A stretch of 64,000 nt of DNA from a virus. Below, piece by piece: positions 1 to 7,254 of this stretch. The DNA lies in the IMG/VR virus record IMGVR_UViG_3300010885_023630, positions 1-64,000 of that record. One strand, written 5' to 3'. Under the pieces are notes generated by a model. The model did not search any database. It had not been told where the DNA came from and was given only the letters and a program-made list of their open reading frames with translations. Positions within the stretch are counted from its first letter, which is position 1. The number at the start of each line of letters is the position of its first letter. A program made the translations under genes and the position numbers.

Positions 1-516
1 ACCGTCTGAAGTGAGGCCGGTAAAAGGTCCATTGGTGTCAATATCTTTAACCCAAGTGCTACTGAAAGCAGGGTTACAGTAACTACACCCAAAATTGCAT
101 GTGCGATCAAAAGCAATTTCAAGTGTTCGTAAATCCACATCACTGCTGGCCGGCTCAACATAAGCTGTCTCCAATTCTTTGTCTGTATATATAACTGTTT
201 TATAAACGCGATCACTAATATTATCACGCCCTATATCTTCTATCTTCCAACAGTATTCACACCCTGCTGGACGTTCTCCTCTTTGCATCATACTACGTTC
301 TGCTTTTTTCTGCGCGGTATTATGTAACGCTTTTGGATTTGCTTGTACTGCTTCAACGCTAACTTTGTGCGGCAATGGGTGGTGACAACTTGTAGTCATT
401 CCACTACCCAACCATATTGTAGCATTGTACCATTTGGCTCCGCAGAAGCTTTCAGACTTAATGTCAATGACTCTGCGTTTGTATTCTAAATCTGTTTCGT
501 TGTTTTGTCTAGGCAT
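1..516 (-). CDS. Radical SAM protein with N-terminal Cys (twitch-like) region, 3' part cut by window edge
   Basis: Partial gene: 172 codons read in frame from an ATG at 516 down to base 1, so the C-terminal part is missing. It carries the radical SAM cluster motif CxxxCxxC (in the segment TCNFGCSYC, about residue 150), which binds the [4Fe-4S] cluster that cleaves S-adenosylmethionine. Upstream are Cys residues in the pattern FCGAKW, SCHHP and a C-x2-C-W pair followed by an acidic stretch and SDR, the same arrangement as in the next two radical SAM genes; this matches the phage family of radical SAM proteins with an N-terminal twitch-type domain. The start lies one base after the stop of the upstream radical SAM gene (518), so the two are probably translationally coupled. 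Substrate unknown; the context with glycosyltransferase-like genes suggests peptide or sugar modification (inference). Confidence 0.8.
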   Translation of the reverse strand, partial: MPRQNNETDLEYKRRVIDIKSESFCGAKWYNATIWLGSGMTTSCHHPLPHKVSVEAVQANPKALHNTAQKKAERSMMQRGERPAGCEYCWKIEDIGRDNISDRVYKTVIYTDKELETAYVEPASSDVDLRTLEIAFDRTCNFGCSYCNPAFSSTWVKDIDTNGPFTGLTSDG

Positions 517-517
517 A

Positions 518-1726
518 TTACCATTCTTTATTTTCTATTAATATTTCACCAATTACTTCAAAAGTATCAGTAAAACTTTCGTTTCTGTATGCGTCTTTTT
601 CTCTTGTCCAAAACTTAAATTCTTCCCAGGGTGTTAATGTACTGTCTTTGCGATAGGTCTTAGGTTCAGTATACATTAAATTAATGATAGCATCAAATTT
701 TGAATTGTCAAAACTGCGTAAGTGCTTTTCTACAGTAGGTTTAATACTGTTGGGTAAAACATTTACACAATAGTACTGCGGCCATTGTACTAAAATAATA
801 AATGGCTCAACTCCATACGCTGTAAAATATTCAAACACATCATGTACATTCCATACGTTTAATGCGCTGACTGTAACAACAGGGACAACATTGATATTAT
901 TGCCGGGGTTCTTTAGTTTAAAGAACTCGTTAATGTTGTTCTGTGCGTCTAACCATTTACCAGGGTGGCGCATATATGTAAACTTGTTGTCTACTCCGTC
1001 TATGCTAACATTAATAATTACATTTTTAAAATTAGTTAAGATACGGCGCCATGTTTCCGACAATTCATGTGTGGCATTTGTACTTACGCTTAGGTCAATG
1101 TTCTTACTAAGTCCTGCGTCTACTAGACGTAACAGATACTTAGGAACTTGATCATCAAGGAATGGCTCTCCGCCATATAACTCAATGCGTTCTAAGTTTG
1201 TACTAAATTCAAACAGTTCATCTAACTGTACATCTGTAAAATGTTTTTTAAACTTCTCAATGGTATACGCTGTACGTGACAAGTTGTTTTTCTTTTCATA
1301 ATACTCGCCTTCAATATGATACAAATAACTATCTTTACTTTGACAAGTACGGCAACGTAAATTACAAATGTTACTTACTTTAATATTTAGATGTCTAGGA
1401 CCACTCATGTAATAATCCGGCTCAGCGTAGTCTAATCCAATGGGTACATCTTTGATCAAGTATTGCCGTTCGCTAGTAAAGCCAAGTTCTTCTTCGCTCC
1501 AGCACCGACGGCACATATCCAATTTCTCACCGTTGAGGCTACGCTGTCTAGCATCTGCTAATGTTGGATCTTGCCAAGTTAATTTAAATGTTTGATCTCC
1601 AAAATTAAACGCACCACCACCAAGGGCAGTACAAGGACTATACGATCCTGCTGGATCAATTGTAGCATCAAGGAAAAAAGCCGGACAAGTGTTTTTGTTA
1701 ATTTTGGGCATGATATCTACATTCAT
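518..1726 (-). CDS. Radical SAM protein with N-terminal Cys (twitch-like) region
   Basis: 402 residues from the ATG at 1726, chosen because AAGAG lies 7 bases upstream and because a longer reading would overlap the preceding gene far more. The radical SAM motif CNLRCRTC is at about residues 121-128, followed by a GGEPF element (SAM-binding GGE). N-terminal cysteines at about residues 14, 32, 72 and 75 (CRRCW followed by SEEELG) form the putative auxiliary-cluster region shared with its two neighbours. Expected chemistry is 5'-deoxyadenosyl-radical modification of a peptide or sugar in the cytoplasm; the substrate cannot be told. It overlaps the upstream radical SAM gene by 29 bases and sits in the minus-strand accessory operon that starts near 6205. 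Confidence 0.82.
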   Translation of the reverse strand: MNVDIMPKINKNTCPAFFLDATIDPAGSYSPCTALGGGAFNFGDQTFKLTWQDPTLADARQRSLNGEKLDMCRRCWSEEELGFTSERQYLIKDVPIGLDYAEPDYYMSGPRHLNIKVSNICNLRCRTCQSKDSYLYHIEGEYYEKKNNLSRTAYTIEKFKKHFTDVQLDELFEFSTNLERIELYGGEPFLDDQVPKYLLRLVDAGLSKNIDLSVSTNATHELSETWRRILTNFKNVIINVSIDGVDNKFTYMRHPGKWLDAQNNINEFFKLKNPGNNINVVPVVTVSALNVWNVHDVFEYFTAYGVEPFIILVQWPQYYCVNVLPNSIKPTVEKHLRSFDNSKFDAIINLMYTEPKTYRKDSTLTPWEEFKFWTREKDAYRNESFTDTFEVIGEILIENKEW

Positions 1727-3083
1727 TCCAGAACTCTTGCATTTCCGGAAAAGTTTCTTGAAAATTAGTGTGGCGACGTTTATCGTGTTCGTTAAAGAAT
1801 CGATAAAAGTCAGCACGTTGTAGTTTAACATAATCTGGGTCTAAGTTACGACCTTCTTTCATCCAATCTATATCTCGACGCATACGTTGTACTTCGTAGT
1901 CTTTAAAACCTTGAAATGGCTTGTCAGGGCTTTCTAGATTAAGCTCCATCCAGTCTGCTACACGTTCTAATACGCCAACATACACCGGAGGAAGTATTTG
2001 TAGGCTTTGCCATTTAGGTTGACGTAGCAATGGTGTATCAAACCAAACACGTTGGTATGTTGTGCTGTGCTGTCGGCGTAGATCTAGTATCCATTGCAAT
2101 TGTCGTTGAATACCTAGTACGCTTAAATTATTCATTGTAATAATAAATGTAAGACTATTACGATATGGAATTTCTGTTAAGAACCTGTTTACATATTCGT
2201 GTAGTCGATTCATGTCAAGGCCATTACGTATGTATTCAGCGTGTTTAATGTTACCAGAGTCTAAACTAACATATTGCATAAAATGTTCAATTTGTGTATT
2301 ACACAAATCTGACACGTACTTGATGTATTTGTTAAACAAAGCAGATTCTACGCTAAAGTTACTTGTAACATCTAAATGTAATTCAGGATTGGGTAATGCC
2401 AGCACATAGTCAAATACTCGATATGTATTTCTGTCCATCAGCGGCTCACCGCCGGTCATGCGGAAATGTTTTAGTTTTGGATATAAGGTAGGAAACCATT
2501 CCCAAAATGCGTCGACATACGGATTATCGTGGGAGTGAGGTATAGGCCTATTGCGACCAGTAAAATGGCTGGGATCGTTATGTACAGTACTGGTTGGGTA
2601 ACCGCCCCATTTATCCACCTCCTGCTGCCAGCTACTACTAAACTGAGGACTACAATAACTGCACTTGAGATTACATGCGTGATTAAAGTTAACTTCGACG
2701 TACGACGGAACAACGTCGTCTTCATTTCCGGTACTGGATCGTATAGTTTCATAACTGTCTGCCGCCCACGGCTCTCCTGATCTGTAATGTCTATCGCTTA
2801 GGTTGCCTAAGTCTTCTTGTGTCCAACAATAACTACATTCCTGTGGACGCTCATTCCGTAACATAATAACACGTTGAGCTTTTTTATGCTCTGTGTTATG
2901 TAATGCTCCGGGATTATCCTTTAATACACCAGCATCAATTTGGTGTAGCGGTGGATGGTAACAGCTATTATTTAACCCTGTGGGTAAATGTAAGCTGACC
3001 TGTTTCCATTTAGCTAAACATAATCCATGTCCCAGTTTTTCTTTCATCTGCTCTGCGGCAGACATAAAATCTGATTTACTCAC
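1698..3083 (-). CDS. Radical SAM protein with N-terminal Cys (twitch-like) region
   Basis: 461 residues if started at the GTG at 3083, which overlaps the stop of the upstream glycosyltransferase-like gene by 8 bases and has AAGGA about 10 bases upstream; an ATG at 3065 is the alternative. The N-terminus then lines up with the first gene of the window (CLAKW versus CGAKW, then SCYHP). The radical SAM motif CNLKCSYC is at about residues 137-144 and is followed by a TGGEPL element. The N-terminal C-x2-C-W pair (CSYCW, about residues 83-87) precedes an EDLG and SDR stretch conserved among the minus-strand paralogues. Cytoplasmic radical enzyme, substrate unknown; its placement among glycosyltransferase-like genes points to modification of a virion or host surface component (inference). 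Confidence 0.82.
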   Translation of the reverse strand: MSKSDFMSAAEQMKEKLGHGLCLAKWKQVSLHLPTGLNNSCYHPPLHQIDAGVLKDNPGALHNTEHKKAQRVIMLRNERPQECSYCWTQEDLGNLSDRHYRSGEPWAADSYETIRSSTGNEDDVVPSYVEVNFNHACNLKCSYCSPQFSSSWQQEVDKWGGYPTSTVHNDPSHFTGRNRPIPHSHDNPYVDAFWEWFPTLYPKLKHFRMTGGEPLMDRNTYRVFDYVLALPNPELHLDVTSNFSVESALFNKYIKYVSDLCNTQIEHFMQYVSLDSGNIKHAEYIRNGLDMNRLHEYVNRFLTEIPYRNSLTFIITMNNLSVLGIQRQLQWILDLRRQHSTTYQRVWFDTPLLRQPKWQSLQILPPVYVGVLERVADWMELNLESPDKPFQGFKDYEVQRMRRDIDWMKEGRNLDPDYVKLQRADFYRFFNEHDKRRHTNFQETFPEMQEFWNECRYHAQN

Positions 3084-3978
3084 GTACCATTGGTCCTTGA
3101 TTTTTAAATTGTGATTTATAATGATGTTTAAAGAACTTGCTTTCCGCAGTATCAATGGCCAGCATAGGCAATCCCAGGCGAGTACTTAATTCATCTTCAA
3201 ATAAATGTACAAAATCAATTGGATCAAATTTATGTACAATCGTTTCCCAATAGTCTGCCAACTTGCCAAAGTCTTGTACTTCTGTATAATCCCAATCACT
3301 AAGCATTGTATTATAAGTACCCTGTCTTGCGCCGGCTATTGCCCAAATACCATTTTCATTGTCGGCTCCAACATTGTGCCAAATAGTCAAGTTGTCGTAG
3401 TTGCGACTTACTACACATTGATTGAATTCTTCTAGTGTGGGTTTTGCTCCACGATCTAAACACATTTTAACACCTTCACGAAAACCTGCTCGCCATGCTT
3501 GAAATGGAGTAGCATCAGGATATGTTGTACTGTAGCAGTCGTTCATGGACCAGTAATTGGGATAGAAACAAAATTCTACATTGTTTGCAACTGTGCCATC
3601 TGTAGCTTCGTGTGTACGCATATCATTGACAAATTCTTTTGTCCAGCAACTCATCCCACCATTGCCGTATAATAGGCCATTAATACTGTTGCGAGCTTTC
3701 CAACGAAATACACAATCGCGATTAGTGTCATTGAGTTCTAATTGAAGATTAAAGAACTCTGGATCAGGAATGTTATCACCATCGATTAATACAAAACGAT
3801 CAGTGTCGCTTGCGGCGGCGGCCGCTTTATGTGCAGCATCACTGCCCTTAACTCCGTCGACACGTTTGGCCCATGGGACCATGTTTGAGATTTTAATCCA
3901 AAATTCTTCTTTCTTAGGTTCGTCGTAGGTTAAGAATATACAATCTAAATCTGCTACATCAATAATGTCTGTGGTCAT
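3076..3978 (-). CDS. Glycosyltransferase-like protein (GT-A type)
   Basis: About 300 residues from the ATG at 3978; an ATG at 4005 is also possible but overlaps the upstream gene more. The segment RFVLIDGDNIPD resembles the DxD nucleotide-sugar/metal-binding motif of GT-A glycosyltransferases, preceded by alternating hydrophobic strands (CIFLTYDEP, then the aspartate-containing strand). A GNGGMSCWTKEF segment could form the acceptor-side loop. Expected role: sugar transfer from a nucleotide donor, perhaps to a virion protein or a host surface glycan; donor and acceptor are not evident. It lies in the overlapping minus-strand accessory operon between a small unknown gene and a radical SAM gene. 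The fold call rests on motif resemblance only. Confidence 0.6.
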   Translation of the reverse strand: MTTDIIDVADLDCIFLTYDEPKKEEFWIKISNMVPWAKRVDGVKGSDAAHKAAAAASDTDRFVLIDGDNIPDPEFFNLQLELNDTNRDCVFRWKARNSINGLLYGNGGMSCWTKEFVNDMRTHEATDGTVANNVEFCFYPNYWSMNDCYSTTYPDATPFQAWRAGFREGVKMCLDRGAKPTLEEFNQCVVSRNYDNLTIWHNVGADNENGIWAIAGARQGTYNTMLSDWDYTEVQDFGKLADYWETIVHKFDPIDFVHLFEDELSTRLGLPMLAIDTAESKFFKHHYKSQFKNQGPMVRE

Positions 3979-4306
3979 AGTATTCAATTTCTTTATATGT
4001 TTCATCTACTTCTAATAATAAGTTAGCATGATTTTTTACTACAGGGAATCCCACTGTAGATTGAGTTAATTTTACGTGGTATACACTATCCTGTGTAATT
4101 AAAATTAGTTTGCCATTGGCTATGCGATATCGAAAATAATTATCATACGTGTTTCTATCCACAACTATGTATTGTGTAGATTCTGGATGTTGGATCATAG
4201 TACATTGTACTATATTTCCATCATTGTTGTAGTGTAATCTATATTCCAGAACTATTGGTTCAAACGATTTAACGTCTGCCCAATAATCAATTTCTTCTTG
4301 ACTCAT
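3959..4306 (-). CDS. Small protein of unknown function
   Basis: 115 residues, not assigned to a function. It looks globular and beta-rich (EYRLHYNNDG, QYIVVDRNTYDNY, GKLILITQDSVYHVKL), with no signal peptide or membrane segment. It resembles a type of small protein that commonly travels with accessory and glycosyltransferase genes in aquatic phages (recollection, unverified). It overlaps both neighbours by about 20 bases, so it is embedded in the same translationally coupled operon and is likely to be expressed with them. Confidence 0.7.
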   Translation of the reverse strand: MSQEEIDYWADVKSFEPIVLEYRLHYNNDGNIVQCTMIQHPESTQYIVVDRNTYDNYFRYRIANGKLILITQDSVYHVKLTQSTVGFPVVKNHANLLLEVDETYKEIEYYDHRHY

Positions 4307-5120
4307 AATATTCTATTAGTTCTTTTGTGGCATAGTTTTTATCGTAGTAGTGCACAGGTTGGTACTGGTTTATGTTATTGATGCGTATAATATCTCCATC
4401 ACGTTCGTTTATTACAGTATCTACCCAACTACGATTGTCATTCCATCCATTGAATCCCGACTTCATGTGTACAAAATTTAAAAAGTCCATACTGGGCAAT
4501 GTGACGTTTTCCTCACCTACCATTAGTGTAGCAATAGCATACACCACATCAGTTGTGGGTTCTTCGTCCACTTGCTTTAACATACTACTTACATTATCCC
4601 AATTATCAAATATGGTTCTTGCGGCACGAAAGAAATCTGTGGCCGCCTGACTAAATCTAAAATACATCAACCCGTTATAGACATCAGGAAGGTTATTGTC
4701 GTCAAACAATTTTCTGTACTTTCTAACAGTACCATGTAGACTTAGATAATTCAATGCTCCTGTACTTAGGCAAATATCTTTGAGTCTAAAAGCAGTCCAC
4801 CAATGATCAATACTACGTGTGAACAATAAATCGCTTTCTAATTTAATTGTTTCTTTAAATGGCGTAAAGTTAAAGGCATGTGTTTCTAAACTAAACGGAT
4901 TTTTGGCATGAGCCACAGGTATAATATAATTAAAAACTTTCTTATGTCGTTCTTCAATGAGCTTGTTGGTTTCTTCATCTACAATGATTGCGTAACTGTT
5001 ACAAGTTTGTGTAGCCTTGACATTTAATGCCTGTAGGTACGCCAACTCTAAATAATTAGTTGTTGAACTGTTAACCGCAACAGTTAGAAAGCCTTGTTGT
5101 TCTTTATGATTCACAAACAA
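4287..5120 (-). CDS. Glycosyltransferase-like protein
   Basis: 277 residues. The N-terminal half reads as a Rossmann/GT-A-like sheet (FLTVAVN, NSYAIIVDEE) followed by TIKLESDLLFTRSIDHWW, where ESDLLF takes the place of the DxD-type strand end found in glycosyltransferases that act with nucleotide sugars. Further on are an N-G-L-M-Y-F-R-F segment and a D-E-E-P-T-T-D-V-VYAIA helix like those near the active site of related phage proteins. The canonical DxD is replaced by E-S-D, so activity is uncertain. It overlaps the upstream glycosyltransferase-like gene by 17 bases, and the two may be distant paralogues. Confidence 0.55.
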   Translation of the reverse strand: MFVNHKEQQGFLTVAVNSSTTNYLELAYLQALNVKATQTCNSYAIIVDEETNKLIEERHKKVFNYIIPVAHAKNPFSLETHAFNFTPFKETIKLESDLLFTRSIDHWWTAFRLKDICLSTGALNYLSLHGTVRKYRKLFDDNNLPDVYNGLMYFRFSQAATDFFRAARTIFDNWDNVSSMLKQVDEEPTTDVVYAIATLMVGEENVTLPSMDFLNFVHMKSGFNGWNDNRSWVDTVINERDGDIIRINNINQYQPVHYYDKNYATKELIEYYESRRN

Positions 5121-5922
5121 CCTCTACTAATTCTTTAAAATTATCACTGAGCAAATAATTTTTATCCATTATATGTATACACTGGTGCGGCACTACTATT
5201 GCCCGACTATCTTGTCGCACTTTTAAAAAATGTTCTGTGTACTCTATATTTGAAATTGGATCAGTTATAGTAAACAAATTCCAAGGTATGCCTTGTTCTT
5301 CGTTTAATGTGTATCCACTTAGGATGCTATTGGCTATGGCAAAGGCATAATCGTTTCTATAATTGCCTTCTCGTATGTTATACAAGGACCTATAGTATCC
5401 GTAGTTCCTTTGTATACGCCCAATTAAATTAAAAAATAATTCAGCACGTTCTGTTTTACGAAATAATACCACAGTGGCCCAAACATAAGGTAAACTAGTT
5501 TCGCCCATGGATTCGTAACTAGGGCCATCTGGTGTTGTATTATGATGTATTAACTTATAGTCAAAGTCTGTTTTAAATAGTTGTAATAAGCTATCATCTA
5601 ACACTACGTAATCTGTATCCAACAATATTGTTTCCTCATACGGACTTAGTTTGTATGCCAAGTATCTGCCAAAGTTACGCCAATTGATTTCTTCTAAACT
5701 ATTATCTAACCTAATAGTACCGCTTTGGTTATCAACTCTAATAATATGATCGTAATTGAATGTAGGTTGGCTATCGGGGTCTGTAATTAATGTAACAGGC
5801 AATCCTAATTTGTGTTTTATTAATTGGCTTGTGCGATCCGCTATACCAACATAATCAAATTTGGTATTAAAAGCAAATACTACAACACCCTTAGACTTTT
5901 CGGATTTTTTTGAGTTCGCCAT
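5104..5922 (-). CDS. Glycosyltransferase-like protein (GT-A, DTD motif)
   Basis: 272 residues. ETILLDTDYVVLDDSL (about residue 98 on) has the DxD motif (DTD) at the end of a hydrophobic strand, typical of GT-A glycosyltransferases of the GT8-like type; the N-terminal strand GVVVFAFNTKFDY and the LPVTLITDPD strand complete the nucleotide-binding half. A YVWATVVLF segment followed by a long helix fits the same fold. Probable reaction: transfer of a hexose-type sugar from a nucleotide donor to an unknown acceptor. It overlaps the 104-residue gene by 32 bases and the next glycosyltransferase-like gene by 17, an arrangement consistent with coordinate expression from the promoter at 6231-6259. Confidence 0.65.
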   Translation of the reverse strand: MANSKKSEKSKGVVVFAFNTKFDYVGIADRTSQLIKHKLGLPVTLITDPDSQPTFNYDHIIRVDNQSGTIRLDNSLEEINWRNFGRYLAYKLSPYEETILLDTDYVVLDDSLLQLFKTDFDYKLIHHNTTPDGPSYESMGETSLPYVWATVVLFRKTERAELFFNLIGRIQRNYGYYRSLYNIREGNYRNDYAFAIANSILSGYTLNEEQGIPWNLFTITDPISNIEYTEHFLKVRQDSRAIVVPHQCIHIMDKNYLLSDNFKELVEVVCES

Positions 5923-6205
5923 GTTGTTGATGCCATCTGTTCATCACTTGTTGATAATGCTGTTGTGCCATTATTAAAAAAACTTGTTTGTCAACTGCAA
6001 TTGGATTTTGATAAACATCTTCCAAGTACAATTCATCAATGGGCCAGCTTTGTACAAATGCCAATAGTTCGGGCGTAACTTTAAACAGCCCGCCGCTGTG
6101 AGCAAAATGTAAATCGGTTTGAATCTTTTCTCGTAGAATACGCTTATTGACTTGATAGTCCGTAGCTAAACGTACTGCCTCAGCAAGTTTGTTAATTTCA
6201 GTCAT
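5891..6205 (-). CDS. Conserved small phage protein, function unknown
   Basis: 104 residues, first gene of the minus-strand accessory operon. The C-terminal half (EDVYQNPIAVDKQ, then QQHYQQVMNRWHQQ) forms an amphipathic helix rich in Gln and aromatic residues, and the whole protein looks helical. No catalytic motif, signal peptide or membrane segment is seen. The ATG at 6205 lies about 19 bases downstream of the predicted start point of the sigma70-type promoter and has no clear Shine-Dalgarno sequence. By position between fibre genes and modification enzymes it might be a chaperone or adaptor, but nothing in the sequence proves that. Confidence 0.7.
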   Translation of the reverse strand: MTEINKLAEAVRLATDYQVNKRILREKIQTDLHFAHSGGLFKVTPELLAFVQSWPIDELYLEDVYQNPIAVDKQVFLIMAQQHYQQVMNRWHQQHGELKKIRKV

Positions 6206-6217
6206 AGTAAAAAGAAA

Positions 6218-6248
6218 GGTGTAGACAGCAATTATACTAGTCTACACC
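6218..6248 (-). terminator. Hairpin with T-rich tract, possible terminator or attenuator
   Basis: GGTGTAGA (6218-6225) pairs with TCTACACC (6241-6248) around a 15-base loop. On the minus strand it is followed by TTTCTTTTT, giving an imperfect terminator for the tail transcript arriving from 6272. The -10 box of the accessory-operon promoter lies in its loop, so the hairpin could stop read-through from the structural operon without blocking new transcripts. The tract is interrupted by a C and the stem is only 8 bp. Confidence 0.5.
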
Positions 6249-6259
6249 CGGTATGTCAA
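6231..6259 (-). promoter_or_regulatory. Consensus sigma70 promoter of the accessory operon
   Basis: On the minus strand TTGACA (6259-6254), a 17-base spacer and TATAAT (6236-6231) match the bacterial housekeeping consensus at all twelve positions. The predicted start point is near 6224, 19 bases before the ATG at 6205. Structural genes nearby use TAAATA-type late promoters instead, so this operon is probably read by unmodified host RNA polymerase, that is, early. Confidence 0.88.
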
Positions 6260-6271
6260 CCTAATAAAGTA

Positions 6272-7240
6272 TTAGGAGATAGTCGGTGTGCCCCAAGTTG
6301 CACTAATGTTTGTGGTTTCCGGATAAACAACATCAATTCTGTGGTTGAATGTAAAGTTAATGGTTTCGTTGAAGTATTGATTTCCGCCATAACTACCATA
6401 GTTACCAGCTGGTGTATTATTTGTACGGATTGCTGAGTACCAAGTAAAATCAAAATAGATGATACTACCAACATCGCCGTTTGCGCCCACGTTACCGTTG
6501 GTACGCAATGCTACTGTCAGGTAGTCACCAGTATAACCTGATGTTGTACTGGTAATAGAACTAACAGTCTGTGCTGATGTGGATCCATTCCAGTAGCCCA
6601 AGTTTGTTGTATTTGTATTGACTGTGCCACCGGAGCCTTGACGACCACTATTGCTACGTGCTCTAAACCAGCTGCCGCCCCAGTTTGTACCAGTTAGCGT
6701 ACATAGGTCTCCCGTACGACTTGTACCATCGTTGTTTGGAACGCTAATAACAACAAAGTTCAACTGTCCACCGGCGTTAAAAAAGTAACGTGCAGCATCA
6801 CCACTAGTAAATGCCACTGTGCGAGTCATTGTAAATGTTTTTGCCGCGTTGTCGTTGGTGTTACCTTGTGTAAAGTTAGGGCTAAATGTAGCACCAGTTG
6901 TTGTTGAGCCTTGTGTGCCGTTAAACAACAAACGGTTTGTATATGCTGTACCGATAGCGGTTGATAACGAGCTTAAATAGTTAATTTGTGCCCCAGGCAA
7001 TACTGGATTAAGACCAGCTGTTACACCGCTTTGGTGTACATTTACGCTGTTTAATGTATTAATCATTTGTGCCCACTGTGCGGCAGTTACCATACCGGCT
7101 TGGCTAACAGTTGGAATTGCAGTCTGGCCATATCCGCTATCGCCGGATCCAGTGCTCCAAACCTTGTTCAATTGATTTGTACCGTTTAAAAAGTTATTGT
7201 AATCTGCAGCATCAATTATGCCACCTGATGAGTACGCCAT
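6272..7240 (-). CDS. Virion structural/fibre protein
   Basis: 322 residues, low in Cys and rich in Gly, Ser, Thr and Asn as in phage fibre and decoration proteins. The N-terminus (about residues 1-100, with IIDAADYNNFLNG and an AAQWAQMINTLN segment) looks like a helical trimerisation or attachment part; the rest is a beta-rich domain ending in INFTFNHRIDV and a TWGTPTIS tail. Similar proteins occur in tail-fibre regions of aquatic T4-like phages (recollection, unverified). It is the last gene of the minus-strand tail block, 14 bases downstream of a fibre gene and followed by a terminator-like hairpin. Likely part of the adsorption apparatus; no receptor can be inferred. Confidence 0.6.
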   Translation of the reverse strand: MAYSSGGIIDAADYNNFLNGTNQLNKVWSTGSGDSGYGQTAIPTVSQAGMVTAAQWAQMINTLNSVNVHQSGVTAGLNPVLPGAQINYLSSLSTAIGTAYTNRLLFNGTQGSTTTGATFSPNFTQGNTNDNAAKTFTMTRTVAFTSGDAARYFFNAGGQLNFVVISVPNNDGTSRTGDLCTLTGTNWGGSWFRARSNSGRQGSGGTVNTNTTNLGYWNGSTSAQTVSSITSTTSGYTGDYLTVALRTNGNVGANGDVGSIIYFDFTWYSAIRTNNTPAGNYGSYGGNQYFNETINFTFNHRIDVVYPETTNISATWGTPTIS

Positions 7241-7254
7241 GTTTTATGTTCCTA

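Noticed and set aside
2471-2752. Hydrophobic 93-residue reading frame inside the radical SAM gene (possible small membrane protein)
   Set aside because: Same strand, wholly inside a well-supported gene with clear motifs; composition follows from the frame shift.
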